A stretch of DNA of 10,792 bases from the NCBI GenBank assembly GCA_049314555.1, contig JBMOEW010000062.1:1-10792 (forward strand). Reading direction: 5' to 3'. The stretch is from REEB509 sp049314555. Lineage in GTDB: Bacteria; Pseudomonadota; Alphaproteobacteria; Caulobacterales; Aquidulcibacteraceae. Shown piece by piece: positions 1-6,483 of this stretch. How positions within the stretch are numbered: the stretch's first letter is position 1; every line of letters begins with the position of its first letter. A program made the translations under genes and the position numbers. The notes below the pieces were generated by a model that was given only the letters and a program-made list of their open reading frames with translations, had not been told where the DNA came from and searched no databases.

Positions 1-800
1 AGCGCGGCCTCCAGCGCCTGGATCATGTCCAAAAGGGCTACGGGGGCGCTGTCGCCCAGGTTGAAAATCCGATGCTCACCTTCGGCAGGGGGATGGTCCA
101 GCACGCCGAAGATCCCGTCGACGATGTCGTCGATGAAGGTGAAGTCACGCGCCATGCGTCCTTCCCCGAACACGTCGATCGGCTGGCCTGCCAGAATCTT
201 TTGGGTGAAGCTGAAATAGGCCATGTCAGGGCGACCCCAGGGGCCATAGGCGGTGAAAAAGCGCAGGCCAGTTTGGCGCAAGCCATAGAGTTTGGCGTAG
301 GCCGCACTTATCAGTTCGCAGGAGCGCTTGGTGGCGGCATAGAGCGAAGCCGGTGCATCGACGGGGTCTTTCTCGGAAAAACCCACCGGCCCCAAGGGGC
401 GATCACCATACACCGAGCTGGAGGATGCATAGATGATCGGAATTATGGGATCGCTTGCCCGCACCGCTTCCAGGACGGCAAGGTGACCGCGCACATTGGC
501 ATGTTCATAGGCAAACGGGGCTTCAAGCGAATACCGCACGCCCGCTTGCGCGGCGAGGTGGATCACGGCGGTGGGGGCTGTGCTCTTGCAGAGATCTGTG
601 ATCGCTGCGGCATCGGCGACGTCGAAGGCGTGCATCTTGACGTGCCGTGTGGCGTCCAGCCGGGCTGCGCGGGCGCGCTTTAGGGGCACGGAATAATAGG
701 CGTTGAAATCGTCTACTCCGATCACCTCCTGCCCGCGGGCGATCAGGCGTTCGGCGACGTGCATTCCAATAAATCCGGCAGCACCCGTTACGATGATCAT
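1..800 (-). CDS. UDP-glucuronate 4-epimerase-like NAD-dependent epimerase (3' end outside window)
   Basis: This is the N-terminal ~266 codons of an extended short-chain dehydrogenase/epimerase; the C-terminus runs off the left edge. Visible features are the NAD-binding Rossmann glycine motif TGAAGFIG (residues 5-12), the Asp pair after beta-2 (VDDFNAYY, about 29-36), HLAAQAGVRYS (81-91), the catalytic Ser region SSSSVYG (126-132), the YxxxK pair Y154/K158 in YAATK, and the downstream blocks RFFTAYGPWGRPDMA and RDFTFIDDIVDGI. The FNAYY, AQAGVRYS and YGPWGRPDM blocks are typical of UDP-glucuronate 4-epimerases, which make UDP-galacturonate for capsule, LPS or exopolysaccharide; these proteins are usually ~335 residues, so about 70 are missing. 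ATG at 798-800 is chosen because the Rossmann motif follows at once; no strong ribosome binding site is seen. It diverges from the VOC gene. Exact substrate is inferred from family resemblance. Confidence 0.88.
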   Translation of the reverse strand, partial: MIIVTGAAGFIGMHVAERLIARGQEVIGVDDFNAYYSVPLKRARAARLDATRHVKMHAFDVADAAAITDLCKSTAPTAVIHLAAQAGVRYSLEAPFAYEHANVRGHLAVLEAVRASDPIIPIIYASSSSVYGDRPLGPVGFSEKDPVDAPASLYAATKRSCELISAAYAKLYGLRQTGLRFFTAYGPWGRPDMAYFSFTQKILAGQPIDVFGEGRMARDFTFIDDIVDGIFGVLDHPPAEGEHRIFNLGDSAPVALLDMIQALEAA

Positions 801-976
801 TGCTTGCTTTGACTCATAATCGCGATGCTTGGGGACGCGTTTGCTGTTTGGGTAATGGGGTTGATTTGCTTTCGAAATACGAAACTTAGCTCGCTGCGCC
901 AACCGCGCCAAGGGCAATGCCCATTGCCTTGAAGTTATGCTGCCTTGTTGGGCGGCGATCTGATAGACTTACACGT

Positions 977-1348
977 ATGCGCCTTGCCCATGTGACGATC
1001 GACGTTTCAGATATTGGCCGCTCCAAGGCGTTCTATGTGGGCGTTGGATTTGAGCTGTTGGTGGACGCCGCGCACTACTGCCGTTTCAATATTGGCGGAG
1101 CGACGCTGTCGATCCATGGTCATGAGGGGCCTATCACGCCCGCTGCGGAGGTGGGTATCGTGTTTGAGAGCGCAGAGGCACTCGATGCCTTTGTGGCGGG
1201 GCTGATTGCCAAGGGCTTTGCGGTGAGCCTGCCGGTGGACCAAAGCTGGCTGTGGCGGGAGGCGCGGGTGCTTGATCCCGACGGGCACACGATCCTGTTG
1301 ATGTTTGCGGGCGAGAACCATCTAAATCCACCATGGCGGGTGGGGTGA
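977..1348 (+). CDS. VOC-family (glyoxalase/bleomycin-resistance fold) protein
   Basis: A 123-residue protein of the vicinal oxygen chelate superfamily. It starts with MRLAHVTIDVSDIGRSKAFY, the usual first beta strand and helix with a potential metal-ligand His (H5), and ends with a DPDGHTILLMFAGEN block followed by NPPWRVG. In metal-dependent glyoxalases the strand after DPDG normally carries a Glu ligand (as in DPDGNxIEL); here that position is Leu, so this may be a non-metal or altered-ligand member. One VOC module of this size would act as a dimer. An in-frame ATG at 917 would add 20 residues with no resemblance to the fold, so the ATG at 977 is preferred, although no clear ribosome binding site precedes either one. 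Substrate is unknown. It is followed by a toxin-antitoxin pair, with no evident functional link. Confidence 0.82.
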   Translation: MRLAHVTIDVSDIGRSKAFYVGVGFELLVDAAHYCRFNIGGATLSIHGHEGPITPAAEVGIVFESAEALDAFVAGLIAKGFAVSLPVDQSWLWREARVLDPDGHTILLMFAGENHLNPPWRVG

Positions 1349-1378
1349 GGCCTTCGCATTTGCCGATTTCTATCCACT

Positions 1379-1398
1379 CGGCGCTTTTGCGCGCGCCG
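1379..1398 (+). other. GC-rich hairpin after the VOC gene
   Basis: CGGCGC (1379-1384) and GCGCCG (1393-1398) form a perfect 6-bp stem with an 8-base loop, 30 bases after the VOC stop codon. No T tract follows, so it is not a textbook intrinsic terminator. It could separate the VOC transcript from the toxin-antitoxin promoter or simply be chance in GC-rich DNA. Confidence 0.25.
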
Positions 1399-1407
1399 TG
1401 CATGTGG

Positions 1408-1440
1408 CAAACTTGCTTGAATGGGAAAGTTTGAGCAAGT
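1408..1440 (+). promoter_or_regulatory. Overlapping inverted repeats around the antitoxin start codon
   Basis: Two perfect 7-bp inverted repeats are interleaved here. CAAACTT (1408-1414) pairs with AAGTTTG (1427-1433), and ACTTGCT (1411-1417) pairs with AGCAAGT (1434-1440). The antitoxin ATG (1421-1423) lies in the loop of both. Type II toxin-antitoxin operons are typically autorepressed through palindromes at the promoter or start of the antitoxin gene, so an operator is a reasonable reading. In RNA the repeats would give two mutually exclusive hairpins that cage the start codon. No Shine-Dalgarno sequence is evident before this ATG. Function is inferred; only the symmetry is observed. Confidence 0.4.
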
Positions 1441-1642
1441 CACTGCCGCCTTAGAGGCCTTGCCAGCCGATCGACGCGAGGAGATCGGGGCAATCCTTGA
1501 GATGCTCTTTCACGGCGATCTGCACCCCAATGAGGGCTTGACTGACGCGCAAATGGCGGAGGTGCAAGCGCGGCTGGCCAACCCTGGCCCGCTGGCGACC
1601 GACGCGGAGGTGGAGGCGTTTTTCGAACGGTTCAACGGGTGA
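1421..1642 (+). CDS. Type II antitoxin, RelB/ParD-like
   Basis: A 73-residue acidic protein. The N-terminal half is helical (KFEQVTAALEALPADRREEI), and the C-terminal half has the pattern LTDAQMAEVQARLANPG...ATDAEVEAFFERF, which resembles small alphaproteobacterial antitoxins that pair with RelE/ParE toxins: a Leu-Thr-x-x-Gln helix, RLA(D/N)P, then a DxEVxAFFxRF tail that wraps the toxin. Its role would be to bind and neutralise the product of the next gene and to repress their shared promoter. ATG at 1421 is the first possible start because an in-frame TGA directly precedes it. The last codons overlap the toxin by four bases (GTGA), the usual translational coupling in such pairs. The interleaved inverted repeats at the start fit autoregulation. 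Assignment rests on size, pattern and partner rather than a diagnostic motif. Confidence 0.75.
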   Translation: MGKFEQVTAALEALPADRREEIGAILEMLFHGDLHPNEGLTDAQMAEVQARLANPGPLATDAEVEAFFERFNG

Positions 1643-1921
1643 ACCGTTTCACGGTGCGGTGGCGGGCTACCGCGCTCGCGGACCTGGAAACGCATGGCGC
1701 CTGGCTTGGCGAATTTGACTCCGCAAAACCGAAGCTGATCATGCGGCGCATCCGCGAAGCGGCCATGATGATGGAGCGCCTCGGAGACATCGGCAGGCCG
1801 GGGCGCGTTGCGGGCACGCGTGAGCTTTCGGTGCGGACAGCCCCCTACATCCTTGTCTATTCTTTTTGACGACACGACTTTTGAGGTTATTGGCGTGTTC
1901 CACATGGCCCAGGATCGTTAA
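1639..1921 (+). pseudogene. RelE/ParE-family toxin, frameshifted near the 3' end
   Basis: A GTG start at 1639 overlaps the antitoxin stop (GTGA). The frame encodes FTVRWRATALADLETHGAWL, a typical ParE/RelE N-terminus (x-V-x-W-x-x-x-A-x-x-D-L), then RIREAAMMMERLGDIGRPGR and RELSVRTAPYILVY, the characteristic central Arg and the R-E-L ... P-Y-I-L-x-Y strand. It then meets TGA at 1867-1869 after 76 codons. Skipping one base of the T5 run (1863-1867) puts the ribosome in a frame encoding FDDTTFEVIGVFHMAQDR and ending with TAA at 1919-1921. That is the expected ParE C-terminal strand and H-(A/G)-x-(Q/R)-(D/R)-R tail, and it gives a normal ~93-residue toxin. As written, the toxin lacks its last strand and the conserved C-terminal basic residues, so it is probably inactive unless the base is a sequencing error or ribosomes shift frame here. 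ParE members poison gyrase and RelE members cut mRNA; which applies here cannot be told. Confidence 0.78.
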
Positions 1922-2143
1922 ATGCGCTTGGCCTTAACTTTTCTGGTTGCGCCTTCGCTTGGGGTCCTCGCTGCCTGCGCGCCGGACACGGCGTATCTGA
2001 ACCGCTGGGATGATCCGCGGGTGATTCAATTCGAGGCGTTCCACCTGAATTGCCAATGTGTGAGGATTTCTGAACGACCAATTTGGCATGAGGATGCCAA
2101 ACCCGCTCCGTTTGAGGGGGGCTTTGAGTGCCCGGGGTGCTAG
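1922..2143 (+). CDS. Small predicted lipoprotein, unknown function
   Basis: A 73-residue unrecognised protein. The N-terminus MRLALTFLVAPSLGVLAAC has a basic n-region, a hydrophobic core and a lipobox (L-A-A-C, Cys at residue 19), so signal peptidase II processing and lipid anchoring are predicted, leaving a mature part of about 55 residues. The mature part is Trp/Pro-containing and holds four further Cys in C-Q-C and C-P-G-C arrangements; the CPGC ends the protein, which suggests disulfides or metal binding. The ATG follows the restored-frame TAA of the toxin with no gap, and an AGGA ribosome binding site (1911-1914) lies seven bases upstream, inside the toxin tail. It is therefore likely to be co-transcribed with the toxin-antitoxin pair. 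Whether it belongs to that system functionally is unknown. Short length leaves some doubt that it is a gene. Confidence 0.55.
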   Translation: MRLALTFLVAPSLGVLAACAPDTAYLNRWDDPRVIQFEAFHLNCQCVRISERPIWHEDAKPAPFEGGFECPGC

Positions 2144-2218
2144 TGGTTCGACGCCTTCATTTGGGTCCAAAAGGACGTTGCTGCTTTTGAGCTTCACATC
2201 GCTTCTCGGGGGCGCATT

Positions 2219-2563
2219 ATGGATCTAAACTTCGATCTCAGCGCGCGCCTCATGCCGCCCCCGCCGCCGCCTCTCGGCATACAGCCAACGCCTCGTCCCA
2301 CGATACCGCCGCGTGTCTCCGCCTTTTCGACAATGAACGAAGTTTTGGAAGGAGTTCCTGCCGTCATCGCGACTTATCAACCTGAAGGCGTTCGCCCTCA
2401 GCAAATGTGCCTGTGGCTGCGGCTGTCGCAGGCGCTGACCGTGGATGAGGTCTTCGCCATCCACAACGCATTCAAGAGCGCAGGGGTCACTCGTCTCTAT
2501 ATTGAGACGAGCTTGGCGTTGACCGCGGAGGGCGAGCGGTTTCCGGAAGCGCCGTCGCGCTAA
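2219..2563 (+). CDS. Proline-rich hypothetical protein
   Basis: A 114-residue protein of no family I recognise. Residues 1-35 are low-complexity and proline-rich, with six consecutive prolines at 13-18 and further Thr/Pro pairs to about residue 32. The rest (about 40-114) looks like a small alpha/beta domain, with MCLWLRLSQALTVDEVFAIH, a helix AFKSAGVTRLYIE and a polar tail. There is no convincing signal peptide. A G-rich stretch (about 2208-2212) lies 6-10 bases before the ATG and could serve as ribosome binding site. The TAA overlaps the stop codon of the convergent DUF29 gene (CTAA at 2560-2563 carries both). The polyproline run would be expected to need elongation factor P for efficient translation. 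The gene is supported by an open frame, a plausible start and a protein-like composition only. Confidence 0.55.
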   Translation: MDLNFDLSARLMPPPPPPLGIQPTPRPTIPPRVSAFSTMNEVLEGVPAVIATYQPEGVRPQQMCLWLRLSQALTVDEVFAIHNAFKSAGVTRLYIETSLALTAEGERFPEAPSR

Positions 2564-3003
2564 CCCCCTGCTTCCTCCGGCATCCAGGCCAGGTCTTTCG
2601 CTTGCGCCAGCGCAAACGGCGGCTCTTGAGGAAACACTGTCACGTCCAAGTCTGTCTCGGTGGAGGCCTCGCGCCGCGCCAAAACATAAGCCCGGGCAAA
2701 GAGGTCATCCTCTGCGCTCTTCAGGCCAGGATTTCGCGCCAGATGGTCAGCGATCTCGTCGCGCTGGTTGGCGATGGTGTTCTCCCAACTCCGGGAGCGC
2801 CGTTCCGGCTGGTAAGACCACTTCAACAGATGGGCGAGAAGCACGACAAAACAGGCCTGCAGTTCTCGCTCTTCATTGGCCCCCAATGATTCGAGCTCCT
2901 GCGCCAAGCGGTCCCAATCGAGCTCGTTTCCTGAACGGCGACGCAGGGCTTCGGCCTGCCGCTTGGTCCAGGTCCAGTAGTCTTGGTCATAAAGCTCAGA
3001 CAT
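2560..3003 (-). CDS. DUF29 domain-containing protein
   Basis: A 147-residue protein covering a whole DUF29 domain. The family hallmarks are clear: YDQDYWTWTKRQAEALRR at the N-terminus, LDWDRLAQELESLGANEERELQ (the L-x-x-E-(I/L)-E-S-L-G motif, about residues 28-50), then LLAHLLKWSYQPERRSRSW (about 54-72), and a C-terminal helix leading to the FP motif. DUF29 proteins are cytosolic, all-helical, widespread in cyanobacteria and alphaproteobacteria and often multi-copy; their function is not established. The ATG at 3001-3003 places the hallmark Y-D-x-D-Y four residues in, the family's usual spacing; no strong ribosome binding site is visible. It is convergent with the proline-rich gene, sharing stop-codon bases, and divergent from carB, with which it shares a 124-base intergenic region. 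Confidence 0.9.
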   Translation of the reverse strand: MSELYDQDYWTWTKRQAEALRRRSGNELDWDRLAQELESLGANEERELQACFVVLLAHLLKWSYQPERRSRSWENTIANQRDEIADHLARNPGLKSAEDDLFARAYVLARREASTETDLDVTVFPQEPPFALAQAKDLAWMPEEAGG

Positions 3004-3127
3004 CGAGGGATGATACCACAGGCCATGCGCCCTTGCATCCCCTGCCCCCTTGCCCTAGACACGCGCGATTTTGCGCTGGGGGTCCTTTTGGGGGTCCCCT
3101 GGTTCGCGAAGGCTGGAATGCGCGCTC

Positions 3128-6100
3128 ATGCCGAAACGTACAGACATCTCCTCGATCCTGATTATCGGCGCGGGGCCAATCGTGATCGGGCAAGCCTGCG
3201 AGTTTGATTATTCCGGGGTGCAGGCGGTCAAAGCGCTGAAAGAGGAAGGCTACCGGGTGATCCTGGTGAACTCCAACCCGGCAACGATTATGACCGATCC
3301 AGGCTTGGCCGACGCCACCTACATCGAGCCGATCACGCCAGAATTTGTGGCCAAAATCATTGAGGCCGAGCGCCCCGACGCGCTGCTGCCCACCATGGGA
3401 GGGCAGACGGCGCTGAACACCGCGCTTTCCCTGCATGCAGACGGAACGCTTGAAAAGTTTGGCGTTGAGATGATCGGCGCGAAGGCAGACGCTATCGAAA
3501 AAGCAGAGGATCGGCAGAAGTTTCGTGCCGCAATGGATCATATCGGGCTTGAGAGCCCGCGGTCAGCCATCGCGTCGTCGCCGCTTTTGTCGAAGCCGGG
3601 GCAAACGCCTGTCTATGACAAAGCAATGGGCCTGATGGAGGCGATGAAGGCTTTGGACGTGGTGGGGCTGCCCGCCATTATCCGGCCTGCCTTCACGCTG
3701 GCTGGCACAGGCGGCGGCATTGCCTACAATCGCGATGAGTTTGAAGCCATCGCCAAGGGCGGGATCGATGCCTCTCCCGTGGGGCAGATCTTGATCGATG
3801 AAAGCCTGTTGGGCTGGAAAGAGTATGAGATGGAGGTGGTCCGCGATCGCGCGGACAACTGCATTATCGTGTGTTCCATCGAAAACATTGACCCGATGGG
3901 CGTGCACACGGGCGATTCGATCACGGTTGCGCCGGCGCTCACCTTGAGCGACCGGGAATACCAAATCATGCGCAACGCCAGCATTGCGGTGCTGCGCGAG
4001 ATTGGGGTCGAAACCGGCGGATCGAATGTGCAATTTGCCGTCGATCCCAAGACCGGCCGAATGATTGTGATTGAGATGAACCCGCGGGTGTCGCGGTCTT
4101 CTGCGCTGGCGTCCAAGGCCACCGGGTTTCCGATTGCGCGGGTCGCGGCGAAGTTGGCGGTTGGCTACACGCTGGACGAAATCCAAAACGACATCACCGG
4201 CGGGGCAACGCCGGCGAGCTTTGAGCCCACCATCGACTATGTGGTGACCAAGATTCCGCGGTTTGCGTTCGAGCGCTATCCGGGGGCCGACCCGACGCTG
4301 ACGACGTCCATGAAATCGGTGGGCGAAGCGATGGCGATCGGGCGCACGTTCGCTGAAAGCCTGCAAAAGGCGCTGCGGTCGCTGGATATCGGGCTGATGG
4401 GCCTTGAGGACATGCCAGAGCTTGGCGCGGGCGATGAAGACGGCGGGCGGGGTGCTGTGCGGTCGCGGTTGGTGTCGCCGCGGGCGGATCGCATTTTGGT
4501 GGTGGGCGAGGCGCTGCGGCGCGGCTTAAGCGTGGACGAGATCTGCGCGGCGAGCGGCTATGACGCCTGGTTTGTGCGCGAGATTGGCGAGATCGTTGCG
4601 GTGGAAGCCTGGGTGCGGGAAAACGGGCTGCCAGTCAGTGCGGAAGGCCTGCGGGCGCTGAAAGCCATGGGCTTTGCCGATGCGCGCCTTGCTGCCTTGA
4701 CCGGCCTTAGCGAAGTGGCGGTGCGATCGGCGCGCCACGGGCTTGGGGTGCGGCCGCAGTTCAAGCGGATCGACACCTGCGCTGCGGAATTCAGGGCGGC
4801 AACGCCTTACATGTATTCCACCTATGAGTTCCCGTTCGCGGGCTTGCCGGTGTGTGAATCGGAGCCTTCCGATCGCCAGAAGATCGTTATTCTGGGGGGC
4901 GGGCCAAACCGGATTGGTCAGGGCATTGAGTTTGACTATTGCTGCTGTCACGCGGCCTTTGCCTGCGCCGACCTCGGCGTGGAAAGCATCATGGTCAACT
5001 GCAACCCGGAAACGGTGAGCACGGACTATGACACCTCTGACCGGCTGTATTTCGAGCCGTTGACCACGGAAGATGTGCTGGAAATTCTGCACGTCGAACA
5101 GGCGTGCGGGACGGTTATGGGCCTGATCGTGCAGTTCGGCGGGCAAACGCCGCTGAAGCTCGCCGCACCGTTGGAGGCCGAGGGGGCCCCCATCCTTGGT
5201 ACGAGCGTGGAAAGCATCGATATCGCCGAAGATCGCGAACGCTTCCAAAAGCTATTGCACACCATTGGCCTGAAGCAGCCGGTGAATGGGACGGCGCGGT
5301 CGGCGGACGAGGCGATGGCGGTGGCCCGCGAGATCGGGTTTCCGTTGGTGCTGCGGCCCTCGTTTGTGTTGGGTGGACGGGCGATGGAGATCGTGCACGA
5401 TGAGGCGGGCCTCATGCGCTATGTGACGGAGGCGGTGAAGGCCTCCGCCGAACACCCCGTGTTGCTGGATCGCTATCTGCACAATGCAATTGAGGTGGAC
5501 GTCGATGCGCTCTGCGATGGGCAGTCGGTGTTTGTGGCTGGCGTAATGGAGCACATCGAGGAAGCGGGGATCCATTCTGGAGACAGTGCGTGCGCGCTGC
5601 CGCCCTATTCGCTGTCGCAAGAGGTGATCGCTGAAATCGAGGCCCAGACCAAGAAAATGGCTCTCGCGCTGCACGTCAAAGGGCTGATCAACATTCAGTT
5701 TGCGGTCAAGGGTGACGACATTTACGTGCTGGAGGCCAATCCGCGGGCGTCGCGCACGGCGCCGTTTGTGGCCAAGGCGATTGGGGTGCCGATTGCTGCT
5801 GCCGCTGCCAAGGTGATGGCCGGGCAGCCCCTGTCGGCGCTTTCGCTCGTGAAGCTGACCGGGGGGCATGTGGCCGTGAAGGAGGCTGTTTTCCCGTTTG
5901 CGCGGTTCCCGGGGGTCGATCCGATCCTGGGGCCGGAAATGCGTTCAACGGGCGAAGTGATGGGGCTTGATGTTACGTTTGAGGCGGCCTTCGCCAAAAG
6001 CCAGACCGCTGCCGGCCAAAGCCTGCCCACCGCCGGGTGCGTTTTCATCTCGGTCCGAGAGCATGACAAAGCCGCCATGGTGGATATCGGGCGCGACCTG

Positions 6101-6424
6101 ATCGGCTTGGGCTTTACCTTGATCGCAACCAGCGGTACAGCCGCCCACCTCGCCCAGGCCGGTTTGCCTGTGGAGCGGATCAACAAGGTGGCAGAAGGCC
6201 GGCGCCATATCGTTGACGAAATGATCGACGGTCATGTCCACCTCGTGTTCAACACCACAGAAGGGGCCCAAGCCTACCGAGACAGTTTCTCTATTCGCCG
6301 CACTGCCCTGTCACAAAACATCCCTTATTATACGACAGTATCTGGGGCCCGGGCTTCCGTGATGGCGATTCGCCGATTGAAGACCGGGGCGTTGGGCGTT
6401 CGCCCATTGCAGGCTTACGCTTGA
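3128..6424 (+). CDS. carB: Carbamoyl-phosphate synthase large subunit
   Basis: 1098 residues, full length. With CarA it makes carbamoyl phosphate from glutamine-derived ammonia, bicarbonate and two ATP, feeding pyrimidine and arginine synthesis in the cytosol. Two ATP-grasp halves are evident. The first opens with LIIGAGPIVIGQACEFDYSG (about 11-30) and carries Q302, E316 and N318 (EMNPRVSRSS), equivalent to E. coli Q285/E299/N301. The second opens with ILGGGPNRIGQGIEFDY (from 588) and carries Q857, E869 and N871 (EANPRASR), matching Q829/E841/N843. The constant offsets (+17, then +28) point to two small insertions, one near residues 155-185 and one in the oligomerisation region. The C-terminal MGS-like allosteric domain (about 965-1098) has SGTAAHLAQAGL and NTTEGAQAYRDSFSIRR. 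ATG at 3128 gives the canonical MPKRTDISSILIIG start; an ATG at 3071 would add 19 unrelated residues. Ribosome binding site is weak. carA is not in the window. Confidence 0.98.
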   Translation: MPKRTDISSILIIGAGPIVIGQACEFDYSGVQAVKALKEEGYRVILVNSNPATIMTDPGLADATYIEPITPEFVAKIIEAERPDALLPTMGGQTALNTALSLHADGTLEKFGVEMIGAKADAIEKAEDRQKFRAAMDHIGLESPRSAIASSPLLSKPGQTPVYDKAMGLMEAMKALDVVGLPAIIRPAFTLAGTGGGIAYNRDEFEAIAKGGIDASPVGQILIDESLLGWKEYEMEVVRDRADNCIIVCSIENIDPMGVHTGDSITVAPALTLSDREYQIMRNASIAVLREIGVETGGSNVQFAVDPKTGRMIVIEMNPRVSRSSALASKATGFPIARVAAKLAVGYTLDEIQNDITGGATPASFEPTIDYVVTKIPRFAFERYPGADPTLTTSMKSVGEAMAIGRTFAESLQKALRSLDIGLMGLEDMPELGAGDEDGGRGAVRSRLVSPRADRILVVGEALRRGLSVDEICAASGYDAWFVREIGEIVAVEAWVRENGLPVSAEGLRALKAMGFADARLAALTGLSEVAVRSARHGLGVRPQFKRIDTCAAEFRAATPYMYSTYEFPFAGLPVCESEPSDRQKIVILGGGPNRIGQGIEFDYCCCHAAFACADLGVESIMVNCNPETVSTDYDTSDRLYFEPLTTEDVLEILHVEQACGTVMGLIVQFGGQTPLKLAAPLEAEGAPILGTSVESIDIAEDRERFQKLLHTIGLKQPVNGTARSADEAMAVAREIGFPLVLRPSFVLGGRAMEIVHDEAGLMRYVTEAVKASAEHPVLLDRYLHNAIEVDVDALCDGQSVFVAGVMEHIEEAGIHSGDSACALPPYSLSQEVIAEIEAQTKKMALALHVKGLINIQFAVKGDDIYVLEANPRASRTAPFVAKAIGVPIAAAAAKVMAGQPLSALSLVKLTGGHVAVKEAVFPFARFPGVDPILGPEMRSTGEVMGLDVTFEAAFAKSQTAAGQSLPTAGCVFISVREHDKAAMVDIGRDLIGLGFTLIATSGTAAHLAQAGLPVERINKVAEGRRHIVDEMIDGHVHLVFNTTEGAQAYRDSFSIRRTALSQNIPYYTTVSGARASVMAIRRLKTGALGVRPLQAYA

Positions 6425-6449
6425 CGGATTGCCCCGCCCGCGCACATCC

Positions 6450-6480
6450 TTGACACCTAAATACGGACGAAAGCTCATAC
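6450..6480 (+). promoter_or_regulatory. Possible sigma-70-type promoter for greA
   Basis: A perfect TTGACA (6450-6455) lies in the 59-base carB-greA gap. The best -10 candidate, TCATAC (6475-6480), matches TATAAT only partly and at a long spacing of 19 bases; it ends three bases before the greA ATG. If used, transcription would begin at or just inside the start codon, giving a nearly leaderless message, consistent with the lack of a good ribosome binding site. The -35 match is solid, the -10 is weak, and greA may equally be read from carB. Confidence 0.3.
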
Positions 6481-6483
6481 AAA

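Noticed and set aside
72..683. A 203-codon open frame on the plus strand
   Set aside because: It lies wholly opposite the epimerase gene, whose family motifs are unmistakable, and its own product resembles no protein I know.
797..817. Seven-codon frame (MSQSKQ) whose TGA overlaps the epimerase ATG
   Set aside because: It could be a coupling uORF, but it has no ribosome binding site and is short enough to be chance.
870..884. TTTCG-N5-CGAAA inverted repeat in the epimerase/VOC divergent region
   Set aside because: Arms of only five bases with an asymmetric position; easily chance.
1934..2197. Minus-strand frame of 87 codons opposite the small lipoprotein
   Set aside because: No ribosome binding site or recognisable motif, whereas the plus-strand frame has a signal sequence, lipobox and ribosome binding site.
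3032..3062. Possible carB promoter, TTGCAT with a 17-base gap to TAGACA
   Set aside because: Each hexamer matches the consensus at only three of six bases, too weak to call.
3078..3099. Tandem GGGGGTCC copies and a GGGGTCCCC palindrome in the carB leader
   Set aside because: Short, GC-rich and without a leader peptide or terminator-like partner; no basis for an attenuator.
6394..6405. GGGCGTTCGCCC hairpin near the carB end
   Set aside because: It lies inside the coding region, is very short and has no T tract, so it is not a credible terminator.
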